Assembly (NCBI GenBank): GCA_050949905.1 | Contig: JBMNGP010000006.1 | Location: 124,001-188,000 of the forward strand | Length of the DNA: 64,000 nucleotides | Source: DUML01 sp050949905 | GTDB lineage: Bacteria > Bacillota > Desulfitobacteriia > Desulfitobacteriales > Syntrophobotulaceae | Direction: 5' to 3' | Shown here: positions 18,558-26,353 of the stretch, piece after piece | Layout: every line of letters starts with the position of its first letter | How positions within the stretch are numbered: position 1 is the first letter of the stretch | The notes under the pieces: generated by a model | Told to the model about the DNA's origin: nothing | Databases searched by the model: none | Seen by the model: only the letters and a program-made list of their open reading frames with translations | Made by a program: the position numbers and the translations under genes

Positions 18558-19122
18558 AATGCAAACCTCGTTTCGCCAGTAATACCTTAATTATACCATA
18601 TTGTGCCATATTATGCTACTTTCTTGCTTTTTGACGGTAGGTTCTAGGTTTTTTGCCTTTTTTACCCCCCGCGTTGTGAAGGGTATCTATAATCTCTTCG
18701 AGTTTTTCCCTGGCTTCATTGAGCAAACCCAAATCAGTCGGGTATTTGATGTCAGCTGGGATGCAGGTGGCATCCAAAATTAAAACTCCTTGATTAGCTT
18801 GAGGTTCTGCAGGTACTTTAGTTTCTGTTGCACTCTCTGTATCTGAATTTCCGCCCTGAGGATCATTGTGGTTATTGTTATCTTTCTTAGCCTCCTCCTT
18901 CTCGGCGGCCTGCCACTGTGTCATAGCCAATGCAATGCGCTCATTGATCTTCTCCAAGCGTTCTTTTTTGAACCGTTTGCGAAATTTGACCAGCGCTACC
19001 GGAGTAAACGGCGGGCTCAACTGATACTCTTTCAGGCCGATGAAGTACTGCAGGTAAGGATTTTCCGTAAGCTGTTGCACTACTTCCCGGTCGGTATAAT
19101 TGCAGCGGGCCTGGATGATCAG
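17110..19122 (-). mobile_element. Chimeric IS fragment bounded by 64-bp direct repeats
   Basis: A 2.0-kb insert made of an IS5-type transposase fragment interrupted by an IS1634-type element. Both genes are cut exactly at the edges of the flanking repeats: the IS5 fragment loses its N terminus at 19122 and the IS1634 gene loses its C terminus at 17110. Neither edge has IS-type inverted repeats. It sits between hypF and the DUF3888 gene. Confidence 0.6.
18616..19122 (-). pseudogene. IS5-family transposase fragment
   Basis: The frame reads LIIQARCNYTDREVVQQL from the repeat edge, then TENPYLQYFIGLKEYQ, a charged asparagine-rich linker, and LDATCIPADIKYPTDLGLLNEARE with the first catalytic Asp. 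It stops at PRTYRQKARK where the IS1634-type element begins (about 18613). The N terminus and the whole catalytic C-terminal half are missing. The longest ATG/GTG-like frame is 18616-19080, but no true start remains. Confidence 0.75.
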
Positions 19123-19186
19123 TAATTAAGCTTCATTCTTAAATGTAGATTGCAGTCCTAAAATAACTCAATATTCAGACTTTGGA
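19123..19186. repeat. 64-bp direct repeat, right copy
   Basis: Identical to 17046-17109. The 3' end of a small minus-strand ORF (19158-19280) lies in it, which suggests this is the original locus and the left copy the duplicate, though the reverse cannot be excluded. Confidence 0.95.
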
Positions 19187-19280
19187 AATTAATCTGGCCA
19201 ATTTTTATCAAATACGGTAAAATGCATATGTGGAGTTGTAAGTATATTGTGACCAGTGTGTAGGCACTGGTACATCTCAT
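19158..19280 (-). CDS. Possible 40-residue small protein or remnant
   Basis: ATG at 19278-19280 has a strong GGAGGAG site 5 nt upstream and opens a 40-codon frame (MRCTSAYTLVTIYLQLHICI ...) that ends TAG within the 64-bp repeat. I do not recognise it. It is weakly hydrophobic. It could be a small peptide, a leader, or the start of a gene broken when the chimeric IS fragment arrived. The strong ribosome site is the only real evidence. Confidence 0.3.
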   Translation of the reverse strand: MRCTSAYTLVTIYLQLHICILPYLIKIGQINFQSLNIELF

Positions 19281-19317
19281 CTACTCCTCCTCAATATTAT
19301 CTAACCCCTCTAATTGC

Positions 19318-19346
19318 CCGATGCTTGGTATCGGGTATTTTTTTTG
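19318..19346 (+). terminator. Rho-independent terminator on the plus strand
   Basis: CCCGAT / ATCGGG stem followed by TATTTTTTTT on the plus strand. There is no plus-strand gene just upstream. A second hairpin, ACCAGTG / CACTGGT, lies 60 bp before it (about 19250-19270). On the minus strand it lies shortly after the DUF3888 stop but lacks the U-tail. Its true transcript is unknown. Confidence 0.55.
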
Positions 19347-19363
19347 ACTCGTACATACCTCGT

Positions 19364-20227
19364 TTAATTAAACAGCCTTACAAAATAAGATAAGACCTGA
19401 ACAATTCCCTTGTTTTCGCTTCTTGTTTCAGACCTTCTTGGCGATTCGTGACTTTCCAAATGCTCAAATTCTACTATTTCAACTTTTGGCCCCTGCGTAA
19501 GACGGAGTGTAACATTATCTAGACCGATACTAATATGGGGGCCTGTATAAGGAAGAACCCGGAGTTTAATTTGCCATACCGGTTTGCCCATCTCTTCTGC
19601 TCTAGCAAGAGATAAGACCTCTAAAGACCAGGGATCATGGTTAAAAATCTGCCCATAATAATGAGCTATTGCCTCATCAATATAAGGATTTAAAAGATAC
19701 ATAGTAAGATCATGATAAACACCGCTTTTTATTAAGTTATCCGGCCACTTAGGAGTCCCCAAGCTGTCTTCTGTTAAAGGCTCTCGCCGTACTTCATTAT
19801 GGAAATCAAAACCATCGGTATGTTTATACTCAGTAGCTCTCAGCCTGCTTCCCGAAGCTGTCTCTAAGGTAATACAGTCTATGCCAATTCTGTCGTAGGG
19901 TCCGGTATATTGGCGCACCTCAATTTTAAAACGAAAATAATAAGTTCCGCTGCCATTTGGTCTGTCAATGCTTAGAATCTTAACGTCACCCGGGTCATAA
20001 TTAATTGGCAACGGATAATAATCCGCTAAAACTTCCTTAATCCTTGGCTCCAGAAAACTAAAAATTATTTCCTGATAGATTAGTTCTTTTTCAAGAATTT
20101 GGGCATTAACAACAGGATTGACAACTTGATATTTTCCTGCAAAGGAAAAATGGGAACTTGTTAGAGAGTATATGAAAATAGAGAATAACAATGTAAAGCC
20201 GACTAAAATTAATAAGTATTTTTTCAT
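19364..20227 (-). CDS. Exported protein with two DUF3888 repeats
   Basis: The start is the ATG at 20225-20227, which opens a signal peptide/anchor (MKKYLLILVGFTLLFSIFIYSL) behind AGGAGAG; an upstream ATG at 20374 would put this helix inside. The mature part is an internal duplication: residues about 55-150 and 175-270 share the pattern YY(P/G)...W/V-LSL...KI(E/L)V..YTGP...IG(I/L)D.(I/V)TL. The repeat matches the DUF3888 family of small exported Firmicute proteins of unknown function. Its ribosome site is buried in a long hairpin (see 20232-20297). It is downstream of a metallo-hydrolase gene on the same strand. Confidence 0.7.
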   Translation of the reverse strand: MKKYLLILVGFTLLFSIFIYSLTSSHFSFAGKYQVVNPVVNAQILEKELIYQEIIFSFLEPRIKEVLADYYPLPINYDPGDVKILSIDRPNGSGTYYFRFKIEVRQYTGPYDRIGIDCITLETASGSRLRATEYKHTDGFDFHNEVRREPLTEDSLGTPKWPDNLIKSGVYHDLTMYLLNPYIDEAIAHYYGQIFNHDPWSLEVLSLARAEEMGKPVWQIKLRVLPYTGPHISIGLDNVTLRLTQGPKVEIVEFEHLESHESPRRSETRSENKGIVQVLSYFVRLFN

Positions 20228-20231
20228 TAAT

Positions 20232-20297
20232 AATAACTCTCCTAGGAAAAGCTCGGTATGAAAACCCTTTGGTATAGCGTTTCCTAAGAGAGTTATT
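20232..20297 (-). promoter_or_regulatory. Long hairpin that sequesters the ribosome site of the DUF3888 gene
   Basis: Arms 20232-20249 and 20280-20297 are complementary over 18 bp with a single mismatch, around a 30-nt loop. In the minus-strand RNA the 3' arm holds the AGGAGAG ribosome site and ends 4 nt before the ATG. The site should be closed unless something opens the stem. It could also be a small palindromic insertion that happens to lie here. Confidence 0.6.
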
Positions 20298-20318
20298 GCC
20301 ATGCGCCGGTGCAAGGGC

Positions 20319-21317
20319 TTAAAAGTACTCTGTATTAATTTTCTTAACAACTTTTGAGAAATATAATATTCCACATCTATTGACGACTCTTATTGAACCC
20401 TTCTCAACTAAATAATTTATGTGAGCCATAGCCTCACCCAAGGCAAAAAATTTCTGGGTAGGCGGAAATTTCTCCCATGCAGGATAAGATAAATCCCATT
20501 TCATTTGACTGGCTATTTCCACTCCGGTTTGTCCTTTATGGGTTATGATCCTTTCAACCTCCGCTAACCTTTCCTGATGATGGATTTTAAGTTCTGTTAC
20601 CCTTCTTTGTACATCGGTTAAAAAATTGCGATGGCCGGGTAAAACCAGCTTGATATCCATCTTGGCTACTTTATCCAAGCTTTGAAGATATTGAGCCAAG
20701 GAACTGCTATTGTCCAAATTATAGCAAGCAACATTGGGAGAGATTTTATCTAAAATATGGTCTCCAGCAAATAATATTTTAAGCTTAGGCTCATAAAGAC
20801 AAATATGGCCCGGGAAGTGCCCATCAGTTTCGATGCATTTAAGCCTTAAGCCTCCTACCTCAATAACTTGGCCTTCTTTTACTACAGAGAAGTTTTTTAC
20901 CTTTGACCAGTTGACACTGAATTCCGGTTTATTTTGGGGATTCCATTGCTCATCTATTTGGCAAAGACCAAAAGATCTCAAAGCCTGAAATCTTTTCTGC
21001 CAACGATTAGGATCCTCTACCGCTAAAATATCCCAAGGAATTTTACCGCACCAAACCCTAGTTTTAGGTGTTACTAATCTGTGTAGTAAACCAACATGAT
21101 CAGAGTGGAAATGGGTAATAAAAATATCCAGTTTATCTCTTTTAATATTTAACTCTGCCAATGAATTAATTATTATCTTCTCACAGGCATCCAGATCAAA
21201 ACCGGTATCAATCAGTAGATCCCTTTCTCCTCGGATTAAGTAAGCATTAAGCTCTCTTAACGGGTTATTGGGCAAGGGAACAGGAATTCTATAAATATTA
21301 TCTTGAATATGCTGCAT
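20319..21317 (-). CDS. Metallo-beta-lactamase fold hydrolase with C-terminal extension
   Basis: A 332-residue cytoplasmic protein. The metal signature THFHSDHVG is at about residues 69-77, followed by DGHFPGHICL, LFAGDHIL and LVLPGHRN, the order of glyoxalase-II-like and LACTB2-like MBL hydrolases. The C-terminal 110 residues form a charged helix (RRVTELKIHHQERLAEVERIIT) and a winged-helix-like end, as in the LACTB2/MBL group. The substrate is unknown. ATG follows GGAGG by 6 nt. The downstream DUF3888 gene starts 91 bp after its stop; its frame ends at 20319. Confidence 0.8.
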   Translation of the reverse strand: MQHIQDNIYRIPVPLPNNPLRELNAYLIRGERDLLIDTGFDLDACEKIIINSLAELNIKRDKLDIFITHFHSDHVGLLHRLVTPKTRVWCGKIPWDILAVEDPNRWQKRFQALRSFGLCQIDEQWNPQNKPEFSVNWSKVKNFSVVKEGQVIEVGGLRLKCIETDGHFPGHICLYEPKLKILFAGDHILDKISPNVACYNLDNSSSLAQYLQSLDKVAKMDIKLVLPGHRNFLTDVQRRVTELKIHHQERLAEVERIITHKGQTGVEIASQMKWDLSYPAWEKFPPTQKFFALGEAMAHINYLVEKGSIRVVNRCGILYFSKVVKKINTEYF

Positions 21318-21355
21318 GCAGTTCCTCCAAAAGGCAGTGAATTAGGGCAAAACAT

Positions 21356-21410
21356 AAATCTGCTTTCAGATTGCAGATTTAGCTTTTATTATACAAAAAA
21401 TTATCCCTTT
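21356..21410 (-). promoter_or_regulatory. Promoter region and hairpin upstream of the metallo-hydrolase gene
   Basis: On the minus strand two imperfect tandem units of about 22 bp (GGGATAATTTT...TTGTATAA) end in TATAAT near 21386-21391, with a TTGTAT -35-like box 18 bp upstream. Just downstream is a perfect 8-bp hairpin AAATCTGC / GCAGATTT (21356-21380). The rest of the gap up to 21539 holds an imperfect GAAGCC(G/A)GC inverted repeat and nothing else recognisable. Confidence 0.35.
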
Positions 21411-21539
21411 TATACAATAAAATTATCCCAAATAGAATCATATCCGGGCACAGCGCTTAATGTACAGCGAAGCCAGCCAAGACTCTCCAGTACTTTAGCC
21501 GGCTTCCCTTAAATATATAGTTATCTGTTCATATAAAGG

Positions 21540-22775
21540 CTATAATTCGTGAATAAAGAGCCCACTTCTTAGCTTCGGCTCAAACCAGGTTGATTTGGGT
21601 GGCATTAGTAACCCCGCATCAGCTACGGCAAATAATTCGTTGATAGTAGTTGGGTATAAGGCAAAAGCAACTTTCATGTCCTCATTTACCCTTTTTTCTA
21701 ATTCCTTTAACCCTCTTATGCCGCCAACAAAGTCAATCCTTTGATCTGTTCGCGGATCTTTAATATTTAATATTGGCTTGAGCAGATAGTTTTGCAGCAA
21801 TGAGACATCCAGCCCTTCAACCGGATCGGCACAAAGAATTTCATCTTTGGCAGTCAGCTTATACCATAAGCCTTTCAAATACATGCCAAAAGTAGCTTTT
21901 TGCTTTGGCTGATATGGTTCTGTACCTATTTCCTCGACAAAGAAAAATTTTGCGACTTCCTTTAGAAATCCCTGTTTATCATATCCATTAAGATCTTTTA
22001 CCACTCGATTGTAATCTAGAATCCGGAGCTGGTCATGCGGGAAAAGCACCGAGAGGAAATAATTAAACTCCTCTTCTCCTGTATACATTGGCCTCCCTTT
22101 CCTTCTTTTCAGGCCAACTTTAACCGCTGAAGCAGCGCGATGGTGCCCATCGGCAATATAGATGTTAGGGATTTTTTTAAATTCTTGTGATAAAAATTCA
22201 ATATTTCTTTGCTCGCTAATCCGCCAAACTGTATGTCGAACACCATCAGCGGCAACAAAATCATATAAGGCTTGCTCGTTTTTAATACTCTCAACAACTG
22301 CATTAATACCAGGGTTAGAGCGATAGGCTAAAAATATCGGGCCGGTTTGAGCATCACAAATATCCACATGCTTAAATCGATCTAATTCTTTCTCCTCACG
22401 GGTCTTTTCATGCTTTTTAATAACATCATTCAGATAATCATCAATGGAGGCACAGCCAACAATACCAGTCTGGGCACGGCCGTCCATAAACAATTGATAA
22501 ACATAATAGCAACTCTCGTCTTCTTGAATTATTATGCCTTCACTTTTCATTTGCTCCAGTATTTCTTTAGCCTTTTCATAAACCCTCACATCGTAAGGAT
22601 TAGTGTCTTGGCTAAATTGGGTTTCAGCTCGATCAATTCTTAGAAAAGATAACGGCTCCTTGCTTATTTCTGCCAAAGCCTCTTCCCGGTTATAAACATC
22701 ATAAGGAAGTGCTGCAACTCTGCCGGCAACTTCAGGCTTTGGTCTTAAAGCTTTAAAAGGTTTAATAAGTGCCAA
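21540..22775 (-). CDS. DUF1015 family protein
   Basis: A 411-residue cytoplasmic protein starting MALIKPFKALRPKPE and continuing RVAALPYDVYNREEA, IADGHHRAASAV (a conserved His-rich block near residue 215) and FNYFLSVLFPHDQLRILDYNRVV. These are signatures of DUF1015 (COG4198), an uncharacterised family often found next to serA in Clostridia. The start is TTG after AGGAGG. It is the third gene of serC-serA-DUF1015 and is probably controlled by the same serine T-box. That argues for a role in serine or phosphoserine metabolism; no biochemical function can be assigned from sequence. Confidence 0.85.
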   Translation of the reverse strand: MALIKPFKALRPKPEVAGRVAALPYDVYNREEALAEISKEPLSFLRIDRAETQFSQDTNPYDVRVYEKAKEILEQMKSEGIIIQEDESCYYVYQLFMDGRAQTGIVGCASIDDYLNDVIKKHEKTREEKELDRFKHVDICDAQTGPIFLAYRSNPGINAVVESIKNEQALYDFVAADGVRHTVWRISEQRNIEFLSQEFKKIPNIYIADGHHRAASAVKVGLKRRKGRPMYTGEEEFNYFLSVLFPHDQLRILDYNRVVKDLNGYDKQGFLKEVAKFFFVEEIGTEPYQPKQKATFGMYLKGLWYKLTAKDEILCADPVEGLDVSLLQNYLLKPILNIKDPRTDQRIDFVGGIRGLKELEKRVNEDMKVAFALYPTTINELFAVADAGLLMPPKSTWFEPKLRSGLFIHEL

Positions 22776-22824
22776 GATTATTATCCTCCTACGGTTTAAT
22801 AAAATGCGCTAACGAACGCTCACA

Positions 22825-23988
22825 TTATCTGATAATGCGAACCCTTCTAACCCCTTCCATTTTGGCAATCTTTTGGGCTATGGTCTTGGTAGAGGGACAT
22901 TCCATATCAATGATTGTATAAGCCCATTGTCCTTTGCTTTTATTGATCATGTCTGAAATGTTATAGCCTTCTTGAGCTAAAGCTGAAGTGAATTGGCCTA
23001 ACATATTAGGAATATTGCGATGGTTAATTGCCAGGCGGGCGGGATTGTCACAAATACCGTTTTCGCAATCGGGATAATTGACAGAATTGGTGATATTGCC
23101 ATTTTCCAGATAATCAATTAACTGATTGACAGCCATTACTGCACAATTGTCCTCCGACTCACAAGTGGAAGCCCCTAAATGAGGAATAGCAATAACACCT
23201 TCTTGCTTAACCATCTTAGGCGTAGGAAAATCCGTAACATACTTTTGCACTATTCCGGATTGCAAAGCTGTGATTAGATCGTCTTCATTAACTAAGCCAT
23301 CTCTGGAGAAGTTCAAAATTCTTACCCCCGGCTTCATATGCGCAAAGGCTTCGCGATTAAACATCTCTTTAGTAGAAGCTGTTAAGGGTACATGAACAGT
23401 GATATAATCACATTCTTTATACAGCTCTTCCAAAGACTTAATTGGTTTAATATGCTTGGATAAACCCCAGGCCGACTTTACGGAAATATAGGGATCATAA
23501 CCGTAAACATCCATGCCTAATTTAATCATGGCATTAGCGACTAATACTCCGATTGCCCCTAGGCCGATAACGCCTAATTTTTTGCCGTTTATCTCCGTAC
23601 CTGCAAACTGTGCTTTATTTTTTTCAACCAATTTGGCAATTTCCGGATCATCCTTTACAGAATTTACCCAGCTAACTCCGCCAATAATATCCCTTGAGGC
23701 CAAAATCAAACCTGCTATTACCAGTTCTTTGACCCCGTTGGCATTAGCCCCCGGCGAATTAAAAACAACAATACCATTTTCGGCACACTTTTCCAGAGGA
23801 ATATTATTTACCCCTGCTCCAGCCCTAGCTATAGCCTTTAAAGAAGGTGGCAGTTCCAAATCATGCATATTGGCACTCCTGACCAGAATGGCATCTGCCT
23901 CCTTCAAGTCATTAACTATTGTATACTTATCGCTAAATAGTTCTAAGCCCACTTCGGCAATTGGATTCAAACAGTGTATTTTAAACAT
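22825..23988 (-). CDS. serA: D-3-phosphoglycerate dehydrogenase, short form
   Basis: First step of serine synthesis: 3-phosphoglycerate to 3-phosphohydroxypyruvate with NAD+. The 387-residue protein has the split catalytic domain (AEVGLELFSDKY, ILVRSANMHDLELP), the Rossmann fold (KLGVIGLGAIGVLVANAMIKLG), catalytic Arg/Glu/His regions (RILNFSRDGLVNEDDL, VIAIPHLGASTCESEDN), and a C-terminal ACT domain from about residue 320 (HRNIPNMLGQFTSALAQEGYNI). It lacks the extra domain of the long enzymes. It is downstream of serC with a 66-bp gap. Confidence 0.93.
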   Translation of the reverse strand: MFKIHCLNPIAEVGLELFSDKYTIVNDLKEADAILVRSANMHDLELPPSLKAIARAGAGVNNIPLEKCAENGIVVFNSPGANANGVKELVIAGLILASRDIIGGVSWVNSVKDDPEIAKLVEKNKAQFAGTEINGKKLGVIGLGAIGVLVANAMIKLGMDVYGYDPYISVKSAWGLSKHIKPIKSLEELYKECDYITVHVPLTASTKEMFNREAFAHMKPGVRILNFSRDGLVNEDDLITALQSGIVQKYVTDFPTPKMVKQEGVIAIPHLGASTCESEDNCAVMAVNQLIDYLENGNITNSVNYPDCENGICDNPARLAINHRNIPNMLGQFTSALAQEGYNISDMINKSKGQWAYTIIDMECPSTKTIAQKIAKMEGVRRVRIIR

Positions 23989-24054
23989 CTTAACAATTCC
24001 CTCGCTTTATTAATTGCTTAATACTAAAAATTTTTTATCAATGGTTAGAATTAA

Positions 24055-25137
24055 TTATATATTTTCCTTCTCAAAAGTTTCCATAAACTGAACTAAAGCT
24101 TTAACACCTTCCAGTGGCATCGCATTATAAATACTCGCCCTCATGCCGCCAACGGTTCTATGGCCTTTTAAGTTGTCAAATCCTGCTGCCTTGGCTTCGG
24201 CAATGAATTTAGCATCCAATTCCTGAGAGCCTGTTATGAAAGGTATATTCATTAAAGAGCGGTCTTTTTTGGCTACCGTACCTTTAAACAGTTTACTGGA
24301 ATCCAAATAGTCGTAAAGAATTGCTGCTTTGGCTTCATTTCTTTTCTTCATTGTTTCCAGCCCGCCAAGCTTTTGAATCCATTTAAATACTTTTCCGCAG
24401 ATATAAATTCCATAAACGGGCGGGGTATTGTAAAGCGAATTGTTATCAGCATGAATTTTGTATCTTAGCATCGTCGGCGTCCCAGGCAGGACATCATCGG
24501 TAATTAAATCTTCTCGAATAATGACTACTACCACACCGGCAGGTCCCATATTCTTTTGGGCACCGGCAAAAATTAAGCCATACTTGGTAACATCAACCGG
24601 CTCAGATAAGATATCCGAAGACATATCAGCAATTAAAGGCTTATCCCCTGTCTCAGGCAATTCAGTATACTTTGTTCCATAAATAGTGTTATTGTGGCAG
24701 ATATAAACATAATCAGCCTCATCGGAAATTTTCAAGTCTTTTAAGTCGGGAATATAAGAAAACGTTTTGTCCTCCGAAGAAGCAATTATATTAACCATCC
24801 CGAAATTTTTCGCTTCGGCAATTGCCTTTTTAGCCCATTGCCCGGTGTTAATATAGTCGGCAGCTTTATTCTTCATTAAATTCATGGGTACCATCGCGAA
24901 TTGTTGGGAGGCACCCCCTTGCAAAAATAATATTTTATAATTAGGCGGGATGTGCATTAGTTCTCGTAAATCTTCTTCGGCTTCACCGATGATTCTTTCG
25001 ACAGTTTTAGAACGATGACTCATCTCCATAACGGACATCCCAGTCCCGTTATAATCCAACATTTCTTCTGCGGCTTCTTTGAGAACTTCTTCCGGTAGGA
25101 TAGCCGGTCCTGCTGAAAAGTTAAATACTCTGGTCAT
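24055..25137 (-). CDS. serC: Phosphoserine aminotransferase
   Basis: PLP enzyme converting 3-phosphohydroxypyruvate and glutamate to phosphoserine. Starts MTRVFNFSAGPAILPEEVL; conserved blocks are MEMSHRSKTVERI, LFLQGGASQQFAMVP, DMSSDILS and the PLP-lysine segment FAGAQKNMGPAGVVVV, then HRTVGGMRASIYNAMPLEGV near the end. The ATG has a GAGGAGG site. It is the first gene of the operon; the 420-bp leader upstream is a serine T-box with two terminators. Normal length of 360 residues. Confidence 0.95.
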   Translation of the reverse strand: MTRVFNFSAGPAILPEEVLKEAAEEMLDYNGTGMSVMEMSHRSKTVERIIGEAEEDLRELMHIPPNYKILFLQGGASQQFAMVPMNLMKNKAADYINTGQWAKKAIAEAKNFGMVNIIASSEDKTFSYIPDLKDLKISDEADYVYICHNNTIYGTKYTELPETGDKPLIADMSSDILSEPVDVTKYGLIFAGAQKNMGPAGVVVVIIREDLITDDVLPGTPTMLRYKIHADNNSLYNTPPVYGIYICGKVFKWIQKLGGLETMKKRNEAKAAILYDYLDSSKLFKGTVAKKDRSLMNIPFITGSQELDAKFIAEAKAAGFDNLKGHRTVGGMRASIYNAMPLEGVKALVQFMETFEKENI

Positions 25138-25217
25138 TTTAAAAAATCCTCCTCTTTTGTTAAGCTAGCTTGTTTATTGGTAATTTTGCTTAAAAACAAA
25201 GCTTTTTAAATAAAAAA

Positions 25218-25234
25218 CACCCCTCATTGGGGCG
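25218..25234 (-). terminator. Second T-box terminator
   Basis: CGCCCC / GGGGTG stem with a 5-nt loop, followed on the minus strand by TTTTTT. It competes with the antiterminator that uses the downstream T-box motif at 25242-25254. Confidence 0.8.
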
Positions 25235-25326
25235 ATTTTTTCGCGGTGCCACCCAAGTTTCGGCTGCTAATCGGCTTTACTGGGACAACAACGTTTATTT
25301 GTCATTTTTTAATATCAAAATAACAA

Positions 25327-25357
25327 AACCTCTCATCCCCAAAAGGGACGAGAGGTT
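25327..25357 (-). terminator. First T-box terminator
   Basis: A 13-bp stem with one internal wobble/mismatch (AACCTCTC ... GAGAGGTT plus TCCC/GGGA) and a U-rich tail (TTGTTATTTT). It competes with the antiterminator formed with the T-box at 25361-25375. Confidence 0.8.
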
Positions 25358-25562
25358 ATTCCCGCGTTGCCACCCAAATTGCCATTACCGGCCAACTTTA
25401 GTCCGCAGTATCGGGCGGAACCCGTCGCAATTCATCATTGGCCACTCCAGGACGGAATCAAAAACCCAGTTGGCTGATTTGCACCCACCACCAGCTCTCT
25501 GTAACAACTTATAGTTTAAGACTTTCCCTTCATCGTGTTTAAGCACTTTGAATTTACACACT

Positions 25563-25591
25563 ATAATAATTCACCTTCAAGCTTTTGTCAA
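25563..25591 (-). promoter_or_regulatory. Promoter of the serC T-box transcript
   Basis: TTGACA (25586-25591), 17-bp spacer, TATTAT (25563-25568) on the minus strand, ending a few bases before the T-box Stem I. Strong sigma-A match. Confidence 0.75.
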
Positions 25592-25600
25592 GGCGGAACC

Positions 25601-26072
25601 CTAACATTTTTTTGTCGTCCCTATGTTACATAGGTTTCCCCTGTTCTGATGTAGTCCTCTCAAAACAGGATAGTCGTTATCGTCTCCGAAGTCCCAGATT
25701 TCAGTGCTCCAGCCTGTGTAGTGCGACTCCATTAATATTGCCGTTAGCCGTTCCCTTTACCATCTGCTCAGTGGTACGGGTTTCTCCTTTACCGGTGTCG
25801 CTTTTTTCGCTGGTTTGAGAGTCATAGTAGCTGGCAGTTACACTTCCATCATCTACTAGTTTACCCACTAAACCTCCCATATCAGAGTTGCCTCTAACCT
25901 TTCCGGTGGTGTTGCTATTTTTTACATTCGAGTTATAAAGAGTACCGACCAAGCCTCCGACAAATTCTTCACCACTGACATTGCCGGTAGCATAGCTATT
26001 TTCTATTGTTTCGTCATTTCCTATATACCCCGCTAGGCCTCCGACCCATTGATTGCCACTAACGGTTCCGTA
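25601..26072 (-). pseudogene. Remnant of a GLUG-repeat surface protein
   Basis: The minus strand encodes GLUG-type repeats (WVGGLAGYIGND, FVGGLVGTLYNSNVKN, MGGLVGKLVDDG) ending in the typical terminal motif STEIWDFGDDNDYPVLRG. The frame has no start, being cut at about 26072 next to a hairpin cluster. A one-base frameshift occurs between GVALHR and WSTEIW at about 25705. The longest open piece is 25701-25952. Intact GLUG proteins are large exported adhesin- or S-layer-like proteins; this is a dead C-terminal end. The promoter of the serC leader starts right after its stop codon. Confidence 0.7.
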
Positions 26073-26081
26073 AATTTATAT

Positions 26082-26214
26082 GAAGAAACTACCTCTTTCG
26101 AAGTAGTTTCTTCTATAACCTGGGCCGCTCCCGTGAAGACCGTTTAAGATCTTCACGCATCCATGACACCGCGGCACTCGTTAAGGCCGTATAAGGCCTT
26201 AACGCATCCATGAC
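26082..26214. repeat. Cluster of three hairpins, two followed by GCATCCATGAC
   Basis: Hairpin 1: GAAGAAACTAC / GTAGTTTCTTC (26082-26113). Hairpin 2: GTGAAGA / TCTTCAC (26133-26156), followed by GCATCCATGAC (26157-26167). Hairpin 3: GTTAAGGCC / GGCCTTAAC (26180-26203), followed by the same GCATCCATGAC (26204-26214). The stems differ but the downstream 11-mer is identical, so units 2 and 3 are copies of one repeat type with covarying stems. No ORF. It lies between the GLUG remnant and the IS66 element. Confidence 0.7.
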
Positions 26215-26353
26215 CTTCGCAACGACTTATTTGTAAGCGTCAAAGACGCCGTCACATAGAATCGCAACTTAGAAGATAGTACAATCACAATAAGTAAGGT
26301 TGAGAAAGTCGAAAAAGTATGCAAAATTTTTCAACCAGAAATGGAGTGGTTGT

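Larger units (their letters stand above)
25205..25560 (-). promoter_or_regulatory. Serine T-box leader with two antiterminator/terminator modules
   Basis: Reading on the minus strand from 25560: a Stem I region with the AGAGAGCTGG block (near 25490-25500), a UCC serine specifier candidate (25454-25456), the T-box GGGTGGCAACGCGGG (25361-25375) and a terminator (25327-25357). A second T-box, GGGTGGCACCGCG (25242-25254), and a second terminator (25218-25234) follow. Only about 60 nt separate the first terminator from the second T-box, too little for a second Stem I. Both modules must therefore answer to one tRNA-Ser-sensing stem. It controls serC-serA-DUF1015. Confidence 0.85.
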
